Shown here piece by piece: positions 54,629 through 63,413 of a stretch of DNA of 64,000 bases. Position numbers and translations under genes: made by a program. The notes under the pieces were generated by a model. The model did not search any database, had not been told where the DNA came from, and saw only the letters and a program-made list of their open reading frames with translations. This DNA comes from JAVVHH01 sp963835135. GTDB taxonomy: Bacteria > Pseudomonadota > Alphaproteobacteria > Acetobacterales > Acetobacteraceae. Numbering within the stretch: position 1 is the first letter of the stretch; each line of letters opens with the position of its first letter. The DNA lies in the NCBI GenBank assembly GCA_963835135.1, contig CAWIEF010000003.1, forward strand, positions 310,001 to 374,000, in the 5' to 3' direction.

Positions 54629-55340
54629 ATGTGGTGCCGCGTCCTCGCAGTGGTCGGTCCAATCCTCTGCGGCATCGGCTTAGGCCCAGCCTGCGCCGCA
54701 CCCGCTTTCACACCCGCCGCCTGTGATGTACCGGGAATGACGCCCGCCTCACCCTGCGTCTACGATGCGGCAGCGTCGCCGTCGCGGCCGACCCGGACCA
54801 ACCGGCCGGCCCGCAGTTACGGCTCGCCATGATCATCATCCACCCAGCCGGTGGTGCCACACGGGCCGATCCGGTCGTCTACATCGCGGGCGGACCCGGC
54901 TCACCGCTCACCGCACGCGCCGGGGAGATCGCGCAGCGCGAGGCCGCGATCTTGGCGCCAGAGCGCGACCTCGTCCTCGTGGACCAACGCGGCATCGGCC
55001 GCTCCGAGCCGTCCCTCTGCCCGGGCCTTGCGCGCCCGCAACTAGCAATCTTTGCCGCCGGCCCAGACCAGAACACACTGATCGATCGCTGGCGGGACAG
55101 CTACGCGACCTGCCGCGCGGAAATGACCGCGTCCGGCCTACCCCCGGGCGCGCTCGGCTGATCGAAGTCGCTCATGTCGGGCACGGCGTCGGGCCAACCA
55201 CACCATGTGGCGCCGCATTCGTCACCGCTTTCATCCGCGATCAATCCCAACCGCGTGGCACCACGTGCGCCGCTCAGATCCCGCCCGTCGACCTCCGCCA
55301 GATTGACGTCAACCAGGACAGTCCAGATAGTCGTTCGCTC
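54629..55340 (+). pseudogene. Alpha/beta hydrolase (tripeptidyl-aminopeptidase-like), internally deleted and frameshifted
   Basis: Remains of a secreted TAP-like alpha/beta hydrolase. A signal peptide (VVGPILCGIGLGPACA) leads to FTPAACDVPGM; a frame change near 54760 is needed to read CGSVAVAADPDQPAGPQLRL and IYIAGGPGSPL-type VVYIAGGPGSPLTARAG with LVLVDQRGIGRSEPSLC. Reading stops at 55159 (PPGALG). Downstream, in another frame, the typical C-terminus reappears (VAHVGHGVG, CGAAFVTAFIRDQSQPRGT, CAAQIPPVDLR). The middle, including the nucleophile serine elbow, is missing. So the gene is dead by internal deletion plus frameshift. Confidence 0.8.
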
Positions 55341-55377
55341 GAACGTGACGCTGGAGTTCAGTTTGAGCAGCACAGGT

Positions 55378-56670
55378 ATGAACCCGCTCGCTGATGAGAG
55401 TCCCGGTGACGTCAAGAGGCGTCTCAAGAACATCTTCGGTGGCTCGATCGGCAACCTCATCGAGTGGTACGACTTCTACGTCTACAACTCGTTCGCACTC
55501 TACTTCGCGAAGTTCTTCTCCAACAGCAAAGACCCGACTGCCCAGTTCCTCACCGTCTTCGGCATCTATGCCATCGCATTCTTCATCCGCCCCGTCGGCG
55601 GCATCCTGCTCGGCGCCTACGCCGACCGCTCCGGCCGCCGCGCCGCCCTGACCTTCTCGGTCATGCTGATGTGCGTCGGCTCCCTCGTCATCTGCGTCAT
55701 TCCCACCTACCAGCAGATCGGCATCGGCGCTCCCATCCTGCTGCTGCTCGCCCGCCTGCTGCAGGGCCTCTCCCTCGGCGGCGAGTATGCCACCTCGGCG
55801 ACCTACCTTTCGGAGATGGCCGTCTCCAGGCACCGCGGCTTCTACAGCTCGTTCCAATACGTCACCCTGATTGGCGGCCAGGTCCTGGCCGCCCTCGTGC
55901 TGCTCATCATGCAGGCCATGTTCACCGCCGACCAACTCGAGAGCTGGGGCTGGCGTGTCCCGTTCGGCATCGGCGCCTTGTGCGCCATCTACGGCCTTTA
56001 TCTGCGCCGCAATCTCGAGGAGACTCCGGACTTCCTCGCCGCCAAGGCAACCGCCCGCGGCAACCCGGTGGCCGAGGTCTTTCGCCACCCCCGCGAGCTG
56101 CTCCTCGTGTTCGGCCTGACCGCCGGCGGCACCGCTGCCTTCTACACCTTCAGCACCTACATGCCGACCTTCCTGGCCAACACTGTCAAACTCCCGCGCG
56201 AGCAGGCGAACCTTCTCTCGTTCATTACCCTGTTCTGCTTCGCCGCCATGCAGCCCGTGCTCGGCGCCATCAGCGACCGCGTCGGCCGCAAGCCGGTCCT
56301 GCTCTGGTTCGGCGTCGCGGGAACGCTGTTCACCTATTGGATCATGACCACCATGGCCCAAACCCACGATTTCAGCGGGATCTTGCTCTTACTGCTCTTC
56401 GCCCTGCTGATCGTTTCCGGTTACACCAGCATCAACGCGGTGGTGAAGGCGGAGCTTTTCCCCGCTGAGGTCCGCGCGCTCGGCGTCGGCCTACCCTACG
56501 CCGTCGCCGCCAGCATCTTCGGCGGCACCGCCCCCTACATTGCGCTCTGGTTCAAGGACCAGGGCCACGAAAGTTGGTTTTTCCTATATATTTCGGTCCT
56601 GATCTTCGCGTCGCTGCTCGTCTACGCCACCATGCGCGACACCAAGCTCCACTCCAAGATCAAAGGCTGA
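55378..56670 (+). CDS. MHS-family MFS transporter, KgtP-like (alpha-ketoglutarate permease type)
   Basis: A 430-residue proton-symporter of the metabolite:H+ symport group. 12 helices are visible. Family features include FGGSIGNLIEWYDFYVYNS at the N-terminus, FIRPVGGILLGAYADRSGRR in the loop 2-3 motif, LLQGLSLGGEYATSATYLSE and the loop 8-9 DRVGRKPVLL. The NLIEWYDFYVY start and overall length match alpha-ketoglutarate permease KgtP, so a dicarboxylate or 2-oxo-acid substrate is likely. ATG 55378 is preferred over upstream starts inside the pseudogene remnant. Confidence 0.92.
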   Translation: MNPLADESPGDVKRRLKNIFGGSIGNLIEWYDFYVYNSFALYFAKFFSNSKDPTAQFLTVFGIYAIAFFIRPVGGILLGAYADRSGRRAALTFSVMLMCVGSLVICVIPTYQQIGIGAPILLLLARLLQGLSLGGEYATSATYLSEMAVSRHRGFYSSFQYVTLIGGQVLAALVLLIMQAMFTADQLESWGWRVPFGIGALCAIYGLYLRRNLEETPDFLAAKATARGNPVAEVFRHPRELLLVFGLTAGGTAAFYTFSTYMPTFLANTVKLPREQANLLSFITLFCFAAMQPVLGAISDRVGRKPVLLWFGVAGTLFTYWIMTTMAQTHDFSGILLLLLFALLIVSGYTSINAVVKAELFPAEVRALGVGLPYAVAASIFGGTAPYIALWFKDQGHESWFFLYISVLIFASLLVYATMRDTKLHSKIKG

Positions 56671-56700
56671 ACCGCTTCCTCCGCGAACGAGCGCCAGGGT

Positions 56701-56726
56701 GCGGGTGGGCTGTCAAGCCCACCCGC
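56701..56726. terminator. Perfect hairpin between kgtP-like gene and bactofilin gene
   Basis: GCGGGTGGGCT-gtca-AGCCCACCCGC: a perfect 11-base stem with a 4-base loop, 31 bases after the MFS stop and 7 bases from the convergent bactofilin stop. It is likely a bidirectional terminator, although the T-run expected of a classic Rho-independent site is absent. Confidence 0.6.
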
Positions 56727-56732
56727 GCAGAC

Positions 56733-57392
56733 CTAGCCCTCGGCGACCTTCGCCACCTCCGGCGTCCGTCCCTCGGCCGTCATCTTAAGCTCGCCGGTGA
56801 TCTGGCCACCATCCTCGACCTGCAACCGCCGGTAGTGCGCCGTCCCCAGCACCTTGCCCGTCGCGCGGACGATCAGATTGCTGCGCGCCGTCAGCGTGCC
56901 GTCGATCGTGCCGGCGATCTCCGCCTCTTCCACCTCGACCGCGCCCTTGAACACGCCGCCTTGGGCGATCGATAGTTCGGTCGCCCTAATCATGCTCGCC
57001 TCGACGGTGCCCTCGACGACGAGTCGCTCGGCATCCTGCACCGTGCCCTGCACCGAGATCCCCTTGCCCACGACCAGCGTACGCCGCTCGCCCCCGGGCG
57101 CCGGACGCGGTGGCGGCGGCGGCATGCCCGGCCGCGGCGGCGGCGCACTCGCTCCTTGGGGCATGCCGCCGGACGGAGAAACGCCGCCCGGCGCGGGCGG
57201 CTGTGGTGAACCAGGAAACGGCGTGCGGCCCATGGATGGTGGCTCCTTGTAAGAAGTGCTTGCAGAAGAAGGGACCGGCGGCGGCGCACCGGCGGGCTTG
57301 GCGAACGAACTGGCCGACGGAATGCCGACCTGCACGGGAGCCGACGGTCTCGTCGGCTCCGGCGCTTCGTCAGGTTTACGGCGCTTGAACAC
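56733..57392 (-). CDS. Bactofilin (polymer-forming cytoskeletal protein)
   Basis: A 219-residue bactofilin. The N-terminal about 100 residues are a disordered Pro/Ser/Gly linker (PPPRPGMPPPPPRPAPGG run). The bactofilin beta-helix spans about residues 105-205: TLVVGKGISVQGTVQDAERLV, VEGTVEASMI, GGVFKGAVEVEEAEIAGTI, and DGTLTARSNLIVRATGKVLG. Bactofilins polymerise without nucleotides and organise cell shape, stalks or wall synthesis. Start is GTG with ggaggag upstream. The linker is longer than in many family members. Confidence 0.93.
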   Translation of the reverse strand: MFKRRKPDEAPEPTRPSAPVQVGIPSASSFAKPAGAPPPVPSSASTSYKEPPSMGRTPFPGSPQPPAPGGVSPSGGMPQGASAPPPRPGMPPPPPRPAPGGERRTLVVGKGISVQGTVQDAERLVVEGTVEASMIRATELSIAQGGVFKGAVEVEEAEIAGTIDGTLTARSNLIVRATGKVLGTAHYRRLQVEDGGQITGELKMTAEGRTPEVAKVAEG

Positions 57393-57509
57393 GCAGGCCT
57401 CCTCCAGTGTTCGGACAGAATGGGCGGCGCAACGACTCGGCGCCGCTAGCGTCAGCTCCGCGGAGCAAGGCCGTCGCCTAACACGCCCCGTGCGCCCGTC
57501 ACAACCCGA

Positions 57510-58160
57510 CTACCGGTTGCAAAACACATGCACCATCGCGGCGATCCCGACCACCGGAACCAGCAGGTTGAGCGGCGGCAAACTGCTCGCCACCGCCAAC
57601 ACGATGCCGGCCGCCACTGCCGGACCCCGCCGCCGCCGATAGGCCGCCAGCGCCTCCGGCCGGCTCATCCGCCGCATCCCCACGCCGACGAACAATCCCC
57701 GCCCGATCGCCCACCCCGTCACCGCATATCCCAGCACCAAACCCACCCCCGGCAGCAGCACCGACGCGATCAGCGTCCCCACCTGCAGCGCCAGCACCTG
57801 CGCTGCGAGCACCACCCCGTCCCACCCCTGCTCCGTCAACGGCGCGCCCACCGGCGCCGGCAGCCCCGGGTAATATCGCCGCTCCACCGCGCCCGCGATC
57901 CGGTCCACGTACAGCGTCGCGATCAGCAGCGCCGCCGGCACATACAGCCAGATCGCCACCAGCAGCACCGCCAAACCCCCGAGCAGCCCTACCAGCCACC
58001 CGAGCCACCCACCCTGTGCCGCCCACAGCTCCACCAGCCACACCGACCCGGCCAACAGCCCTGCGAACGCCAGCAGCGACAACAGCAAGCTCCGCCACAC
58101 CACGCCCAGGAACACCCGGTCGTTCAACTGGGCAACGGCCAGGAAAAGTGGTGTGAACAT
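57510..58160 (-). CDS. EI24/CysZ-domain membrane protein
   Basis: A 216-residue polytopic inner-membrane protein of the EI24 (CysZ-like) family. The N-terminus LFLAVAQLNDRVFLGVVWRS is followed by several long hydrophobic helices (LLLSLLAFAGLLAGSVWLV; LGGLAVLLVAIWLYVPAALL) and a C-terminal part with VLALQVGTLIASVLLPGVG, SRPEALAAYRRRR and LLVPVVGIAAMVHVF. CysZ relatives import sulfate, but the family is broader and no cys gene is near, so I leave the function open. ATG 58160; an upstream start at 58214 adds nothing conserved. Confidence 0.85.
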   Translation of the reverse strand: MFTPLFLAVAQLNDRVFLGVVWRSLLLSLLAFAGLLAGSVWLVELWAAQGGWLGWLVGLLGGLAVLLVAIWLYVPAALLIATLYVDRIAGAVERRYYPGLPAPVGAPLTEQGWDGVVLAAQVLALQVGTLIASVLLPGVGLVLGYAVTGWAIGRGLFVGVGMRRMSRPEALAAYRRRRGPAVAAGIVLAVASSLPPLNLLVPVVGIAAMVHVFCNR

Positions 58161-58226
58161 CGTCAGACCTTCGCAGAACGCGCCCTGGATGATAGGCGCG
58201 GACAAATTTCGCAACTGGAGAACCCC

Positions 58227-59222
58227 ATGTCGTCGCTCTCAGAAACCCGGTTCGACATCGTGGGCATCGGCAACGCCATCGTCGACGTGCTCGCCTCGAC
58301 CGACGACGCCTTCCTCTCCAAGCACGACATGCGCAAGGGCGCCATGCAGCTCATCTCCGCCGAACAGGCCGAGGCGCTCTACGCCGCCATGCCACCGGGT
58401 CAGGAGACCAGCGGCGGCTCGGCCGCCAATACCGTCGCCGTCGCCGCCGGGCTGGGCGCACGCGCGGCCTTCCTTGGAAAAGTCGCCGATGACAGCCTCG
58501 GCCGCGCCTTCCGCCACGACATCACCGCCGCCGGCGTCTATTACCCCACCGCCGCCCTTTTGGGCGCTGCCCCCACCGCGCGCTGCCTCATCCTCGTCAC
58601 CCCCGACGCGCAGCGCACGATGAACACCTATCTCGGCGCCTGCGTCGGCTTCGATGCCGGGGACCTCGACGAAGCTACCATCCAGGGCGGCGCCGTCACC
58701 TATCTCGAGGGCTACCTGTTCGACCCGCCCGAGGCCCAGCAGGCCTTCGCCCGCGCTGCCGCCATCGCCCACGCCGCCGGCCGGCAGGTCGCGCTCTCGC
58801 TCTCCGACGCCTTCTGCGTCGACCGCCACCGCGGCGCCTTCCGCGCCCTCATCCGCGACCATGTCGACATCCTGTTCGCCAATGAGGCCGAGATCTGCAG
58901 CCTTTATGAGGAGAACGAGTTCGAGGGGGCCGCCACCCGCGCCAGCGCCGACATCCCGCTCTCGGCGCTGACGCGCGGCGCCGACGGCAGCACCATCCTG
59001 CGCGGCGCCGAACGCATCGACATCCTCGCCGCACCGACAACCCTGGTCGACACCACTGGCGCCGGCGACGCGTACGCCGCCGGCTTCCTCACCGCCTATG
59101 TCGCCGGGCGCAACCTCGGCGAGTGCGGCCGCCTCGCCAGCCTCGCCGCCGCCCTGGTCATCGGCCAGTTCGGCGCCCGGCCGCATGGCGATTTGCAGGC
59201 TCTGACGCGAACCCTCGCCTGA
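58227..59222 (+). CDS. PfkB-family carbohydrate/adenosine kinase
   Basis: A 331-residue PfkB-type kinase, of the adenosine-kinase-like branch common in alphaproteobacteria. The N-terminus FDIVGIGNAIVDVLA is followed by QETSGGSAANTVAVAAGLG (residues about 60-78), NTYLGACVGF, and the C-terminal ATP/catalytic signature LVDTTGAGDAYAAGFLTAY with its catalytic Asp. It phosphorylates adenosine or a sugar; the substrate cannot be fixed from sequence alone. ATG 58227 has ggagaa upstream. Divergent from the EI24 gene. Confidence 0.92.
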   Translation: MSSLSETRFDIVGIGNAIVDVLASTDDAFLSKHDMRKGAMQLISAEQAEALYAAMPPGQETSGGSAANTVAVAAGLGARAAFLGKVADDSLGRAFRHDITAAGVYYPTAALLGAAPTARCLILVTPDAQRTMNTYLGACVGFDAGDLDEATIQGGAVTYLEGYLFDPPEAQQAFARAAAIAHAAGRQVALSLSDAFCVDRHRGAFRALIRDHVDILFANEAEICSLYEENEFEGAATRASADIPLSALTRGADGSTILRGAERIDILAAPTTLVDTTGAGDAYAAGFLTAYVAGRNLGECGRLASLAAALVIGQFGARPHGDLQALTRTLA

Positions 59223-59241
59223 TCCACGGCGTTGATAGGCC

Positions 59242-59712
59242 ATGGCATACAAGCTCCTCCTCAGCGCCCTCGTCGCCGCTCCCCTGGCCGCACAGGCGCA
59301 AGCGCTCCGCGGCCCGGCGCCGGCCGATCGATATGACGGCACCCCTCCGGCGAGCGCCTATCAGGGCGGCGCCGGCTCGCCCTTTTCCAACAACGCCAGC
59401 AACCTCGACGGCGCGACCACCCGATCCGAGATCGCCCCGCGGCTGCCAAGCCCGGACGCGGGCGGCGACACTGCCCGGGACTTCCTCGCCGCCGCCGACC
59501 GCGCCCTCATGCGCCGGCAGACCGGCGCGGCCCAGGAAGCCCTCGAGCGCGCCGAAACTCGCATCCTGACCCGCTCGACCGACCCGGCGCTCGCCGGCCG
59601 CCCCGACGACGGCATTATGGCCCGCGGTATCAGCGACGCCCGCCAGGCTCTCGCCCGACGCGACATCGCCCGCGCCCGCGCCATCATCGAGCACATGCTC
59701 GCCCCCAGCTGA
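59242..59712 (+). CDS. Secreted protein of unknown function
   Basis: A 156-residue exported protein. The signal peptide is AYKLLLSALVAAPLAAQAQA, cleaved before LRG. The mature N-terminal half is polar and Pro/Gly/Ser rich with GAGSPFSNNASNLDGATT; the C-terminal half is helical with an Arg/Ala pattern (DFLAAADRALMRRQTGAAQEAL, then ALERAETRILTR and ISDARQALARRDIARARAII). The helical half looks like a tetratricopeptide-like or coiled segment. I do not recognise the family, but genes of this look recur in Acetobacteraceae-type genomes. It starts 19 bases after the PfkB gene. Confidence 0.75.
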   Translation: MAYKLLLSALVAAPLAAQAQALRGPAPADRYDGTPPASAYQGGAGSPFSNNASNLDGATTRSEIAPRLPSPDAGGDTARDFLAAADRALMRRQTGAAQEALERAETRILTRSTDPALAGRPDDGIMARGISDARQALARRDIARARAIIEHMLAPS

Positions 59713-59858
59713 CCTTCGTCTCCCGTTTGCGGATGAGAGCCGGGGCGAGGACGCCCGACCAGCCGAACCGCGGAAGCCGGGCTGCCAGGCGTAAAATAAT
59801 CTCGCAAATCCGCCCTGCCTCGCCTATCTACCGCGCTGCAGCATTCAACAGTAGCACA

Positions 59859-59887
59859 CGGGGCGGCCCCCACTCAGGGCCGCCCCG
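59859..59887 (+). terminator. Perfect GC hairpin before typA
   Basis: CGGGGCGGCCC-ccactca-GGGCCGCCCCG: an 11-base perfect stem with a 7-base loop, ending 26 bases before the typA ATG and followed by ctcatttt. It may end transcription from the secreted-protein gene or form part of the typA leader. Confidence 0.5.
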
Positions 59888-59913
59888 CTGCTCATTTTGC
59901 GCCGAGCGAAGCC

Positions 59914-61755
59914 ATGGACATCCGCAACATCGCCATCATTGCCCACGTCGACCACGGCAAGACGACGCTGGTCGACCAGCTCCTGCGCCAGTCCGGCGCC
60001 TTCCGCGACAACCAGCAGGTCGCCGAACGAGCGCTGGACCGCAACGACCTCGAGCGCGAGCGCGGCATCACGATCCTGGCCAAGTGCACCAGCGTCGTCT
60101 GGCAGCAGAACGGCGTCGATACCCGGCTCAACATCGTCGACACGCCCGGCCACGCCGATTTCGGCGGTGAGGTGGAGCGTATTCTGGGCATGGTGGACGG
60201 CGCCATCGTCCTCGTCGATGCCGCCGAAGGCGTCCTCCCGCAGACCAAGTTCGTGCTGACCAAGGCGCTCGCCCGCGGCATCAAGCCCATCGTGGTCGTC
60301 AACAAGGTCGATCGGCAGGACGCTCGCGCCGACGAGGTTCACACCGAGATGTTCGACCTGTTCGCCGCGCTCGGCGCGAACGACGACCAGCTCGACTTCC
60401 CAATGCTCTATGCCTCCGGCCGCCAGGGCTGGGCCGACACCACCATGGACGGTCCGCGCAAGGACCTCAGCCCGCTTTTCAACCTGGTGATGTCACACGT
60501 CCCGCCGACCAAGCTCGACAAGGACGCACCGTTCGCCATGGTCGCGTCCATCCTCGACTACGACAACTTCCTCGGCCGCGTGCTGACCGGCCGCGTCGAG
60601 CAGGGCCGCGCCCGCCTCAATATGCCCGTCAAGGTTCTCCGCATCGACGGCACCGTCGTCGAGACCGGCCGCCTGACCAAACTGATGGGCTATCGCGGCC
60701 TCGATCGTGTGCAGGTCGAGGAGGTCGAAGCCGGCGACATCATCGCCGTGGCCGGCCTCGCCGAAGCCACCGTGCCGGACACGGTCGGCTCGCCCGAAGT
60801 CGCCGCGCCGCTCGAGGCCATCCCCGTCGATCCGCCGACCCTCGCGATGACCTTCCGCGTCAACGACGGCCCGCTCGGCGGCAAGGAAGGCAAGAAGGTC
60901 ACCTCCCGCCAGATCCGCGACCGGCTGATGCGCGAGACCCAGGGCAATGTCGCCATCCGCGTCACCGAGAGCAACGAATCCGACGCCTTCGAGGTCGCCG
61001 GCCGCGGCGAACTCCAGCTTGGCGTGCTCATCGAGCAGATGCGCCGGGAAGGATTCGAGCTCACCATCGGGCGCCCCCGCGTGCTCACCCGCAACAACCC
61101 CGAAACCGGCGACCGCGAAGAGCCGTTCGAGGAAGTCCTGGTCGACGTCGACGAGCCCTACTCCGGGGTCGTCGTCGAGAAGATAAGCAAGCGCAAGGGC
61201 GTCATGCAGGACATGCGGCCCTCCGGCGGCGGCAAGGTCCGCCTGACCTTCCACATGCCGAGCCGCGGCCTGATCGGCTACCACGGCGAGTTCCTCACCG
61301 ACACCCGCGGTTCCGGCATCATGAACCGCATCTTCCTCGGCTATCAGCCCTGGGCCGGGCCGATCGAGGGCCGCCGCAACGGCAGCCTGATCAGCAGCGA
61401 GGGCGGCGAGGCCGTCCACTACGCCCTGTTCTACCTGCAAGAGCGCGGCACCATGTTCGTCGACCCGGGCGAGAAGGTCTACGTCGGCATGATCCTCGGC
61501 GAGCACAGCCGCGGCTCCGACCTCGAGATCAACCCGATCAAGGAAAAGAAGCTGACCAACATCCGCGCCGCCGGCAAGGATGACGCCATGCTTCTGATCC
61601 CGCCGCGCCGCATGAGCCTCGAGCAGGCGATCGCCTACATCGAGGACGACGAGCTCGTCGAAGTCACTCCCAGCGCCGTCCGCCTTCGCAAGCGCTACCT
61701 CGACCCCAACGAGCGCAAGCGCTTCGAGCGTAAATCGGAGAACGACGCCGCGTAA
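59914..61755 (+). CDS. typA: Translational GTPase TypA/BipA
   Basis: A 613-residue ribosome-associated GTPase of the EF-G family, involved in ribosome assembly and stress responses. The G1 motif is IIAHVDHGKTTLVDQ at the N-terminus, G2 RGITILAK, G3 IVDTPGHADFGGEVER, G4 NKVDRQDAR, and G5 in the SGRQGWAD context. Domain II, III and V follow, then the BipA-specific C-terminal domain with SISRRKGxMQ-like SKRKGVMQDMRPS and GRNGSLI-like RRNGSLISS. Length is standard. A perfect hairpin lies 26 bases upstream of the ATG. Confidence 0.97.
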   Translation: MDIRNIAIIAHVDHGKTTLVDQLLRQSGAFRDNQQVAERALDRNDLERERGITILAKCTSVVWQQNGVDTRLNIVDTPGHADFGGEVERILGMVDGAIVLVDAAEGVLPQTKFVLTKALARGIKPIVVVNKVDRQDARADEVHTEMFDLFAALGANDDQLDFPMLYASGRQGWADTTMDGPRKDLSPLFNLVMSHVPPTKLDKDAPFAMVASILDYDNFLGRVLTGRVEQGRARLNMPVKVLRIDGTVVETGRLTKLMGYRGLDRVQVEEVEAGDIIAVAGLAEATVPDTVGSPEVAAPLEAIPVDPPTLAMTFRVNDGPLGGKEGKKVTSRQIRDRLMRETQGNVAIRVTESNESDAFEVAGRGELQLGVLIEQMRREGFELTIGRPRVLTRNNPETGDREEPFEEVLVDVDEPYSGVVVEKISKRKGVMQDMRPSGGGKVRLTFHMPSRGLIGYHGEFLTDTRGSGIMNRIFLGYQPWAGPIEGRRNGSLISSEGGEAVHYALFYLQERGTMFVDPGEKVYVGMILGEHSRGSDLEINPIKEKKLTNIRAAGKDDAMLLIPPRRMSLEQAIAYIEDDELVEVTPSAVRLRKRYLDPNERKRFERKSENDAA

Positions 61756-61838
61756 TACCGCTTGCTGCCGAAATGAGGCCGTGCTTTGCGTTCCCGCACG
61801 CAACGCTGAATTCGCTTGCGAGTCTGGAGCCATTCAAA

Positions 61839-62108
61839 ATGATCACCCGTCGTTCCGCATTCGCGGCTCTCGCCGCGGCCTTGGCTGCCCCCATCGCCGC
61901 CGCCACCGTCGCCCGCGCCCAAACACCTGCCGGTTCAATCCCCAGCACCACCGCACCCAGCAACTCGGAAGGTACGCCGTCCGGCGGCACCGGCGTCATC
62001 GCCTCGAGCCGCGCTGGTTCTGCTACCGCTGCGCCGATGCAGCACACCGCCCGCCGCCGTCGTCGCCGGCGGCACCACCGCGCCACCACCACGACCGATC
62101 CGCAATAG
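61839..62108 (+). CDS. Small secreted protein with poly-Arg/His tail
   Basis: An 89-residue exported protein. The signal peptide has a twin Arg near its start (ITRRSAFAALAAALAAP), ending near TVARAQ. The mature part is low-complexity (Ser/Thr/Gly/Pro) and ends in a strongly basic run of seven Arg and two His (positions about 70-80) and TTTTDPQ. Ribosome-binding site ggag is about 10 bases upstream of ATG 61839. I do not recognise the family; a cationic tail suggests nucleic-acid, membrane or surface binding, which is speculation. Confidence 0.68.
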   Translation: MITRRSAFAALAAALAAPIAAATVARAQTPAGSIPSTTAPSNSEGTPSGGTGVIASSRAGSATAAPMQHTARRRRRRRHHRATTTTDPQ

Positions 62109-62159
62109 GCCTCTAGCGTCCGGCGGATCACGCATCCGCCGGACCTTTCCTCCAATCCT

Positions 62160-63413
62160 GTGAGTACGTCAGCCGCTCCGCAGTGGCGCGACCGGAGGCT
62201 GCTCCTGATGGGCGCCTTTGGCTTCTTCGCCGGGCTCCCGCTGCCGCTCTCCGGCTTCACCCTCCGGCAATGGCTCACCGAGGGCGGCACCTCGCTGGCC
62301 GCGATCGGCCTGACCGCCAACATCGGCCTCGCCTACACCCTCAAATTCCTCTGGTCTCCCATCCTCGACCAAGCGCGTCCACCTGGTCCGCTCGCCCGCC
62401 TCGGCCGCCGCCGCGGCTGGCTTATGGCCATCCAGCCACTCCTCGCGCTCACCTGCGTTCTGCTCGCCACCGCCGACCCGCATCAGGCGCCGACCCAGCT
62501 TCTGCTCGCCGCCATCGCCATCGCCTTCCTCTCCGCCAGCCAAGACATCGTCATCGATGCCTGGCGCATCGAGACCTTCCCCGAGCGTGCCCAGGGCATC
62601 GCGCTCGCCTTCTACGTCTGGGGCTACCGCCTCGCTCTCCTGGTTGCCGGCGCCGGCGCCATCGGCCTCGTCGGCACCCTCGGCTGGCACGGCTCGCTCC
62701 TCGCCATGGCCGCCCTCGTCCTCTGCAGCACCCTGGCCACCCTCTCGGCGCCAGAGCCGGTCCGAACCATCGTCCACCAAGCCACCCGCTTTGCCGCCCG
62801 CTTCCGCGCCGCGGTGGTCGAACCCTTCACCGACTTCTGGCGGCGACCCGGCGCCGCCCACATCCTCGCCTTCGTCCTGCTCTTCAAACTCGGCGAAGCC
62901 CTTGCCCACACCATGGCCGTCCCGTTCTACAACAGCCTCGGCTTCGACCGCGGCCAGGTCGCGCTGGCCACCGGCATCCCCAGCCTGGCCGCCAGCCTCG
63001 CCGGCGCGCTGGCCGGCGGCTGGCTCGTCGTCCGCATCGGCACTGGTCGCGCCCTGATCATGACCGGCTTCGTCCAGATGGCCTCCATGACTCTCTACTT
63101 CGCCCTCGCCGTCTCCGGCGGCGACACCCGCATCCTGCTCGCCAAGATCGTCCTCGAAAGCTTCGCCGAAGCCATGGCCGACGCCGCCTTCCTCACCTAT
63201 CTCTCCTCCCTCTGCTCGGTCGCCTTCACCGCCACCCAATATGCCCTGCTCTCCTCGCTGGCCGCCGTCGGCCTGCGCACCATCGGCGGCTTCTCCGGCG
63301 TCCTCGCCGCCGCCCTCGGTTGGGAACGCTTCTACGCCATGACCATTTTCGCCGCCTTGCCCGCCATGCTCCTCATGGTCGGCCTCCTCCGCCGCTTTCC
63401 CGCACATGACTGA
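62160..63413 (+). CDS. AmpG-like MFS permease
   Basis: A 417-residue MFS permease of the AmpG family, which imports anhydromuropeptides during peptidoglycan recycling. Seen: MGAFGFFAGLPLPLSGFTL in TM1, LAYTLKFLWSPILDQ, the DxxxDAWRIE motif as QDIVIDAWRIETFP, and TYLSSLCSVAFTATQYALLSS near the C-terminus. Start GTG 62160; the last codons overlap the start of the next gene by 8 bases (63406-63413). Fits with pbpC and the alpha-2-macroglobulin in the window as envelope genes, but they are not linked in an operon. Confidence 0.92.
   Translation: MSTSAAPQWRDRRLLLMGAFGFFAGLPLPLSGFTLRQWLTEGGTSLAAIGLTANIGLAYTLKFLWSPILDQARPPGPLARLGRRRGWLMAIQPLLALTCVLLATADPHQAPTQLLLAAIAIAFLSASQDIVIDAWRIETFPERAQGIALAFYVWGYRLALLVAGAGAIGLVGTLGWHGSLLAMAALVLCSTLATLSAPEPVRTIVHQATRFAARFRAAVVEPFTDFWRRPGAAHILAFVLLFKLGEALAHTMAVPFYNSLGFDRGQVALATGIPSLAASLAGALAGGWLVVRIGTGRALIMTGFVQMASMTLYFALAVSGGDTRILLAKIVLESFAEAMADAAFLTYLSSLCSVAFTATQYALLSSLAAVGLRTIGGFSGVLAAALGWERFYAMTIFAALPAMLLMVGLLRRFPAHD

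Noticed and set aside
61786..61803. Six-base inverted repeat TTGCGT...ACGCAA after typA
   Set aside because: Stem too short and no T-run, so too weak to call a terminator.
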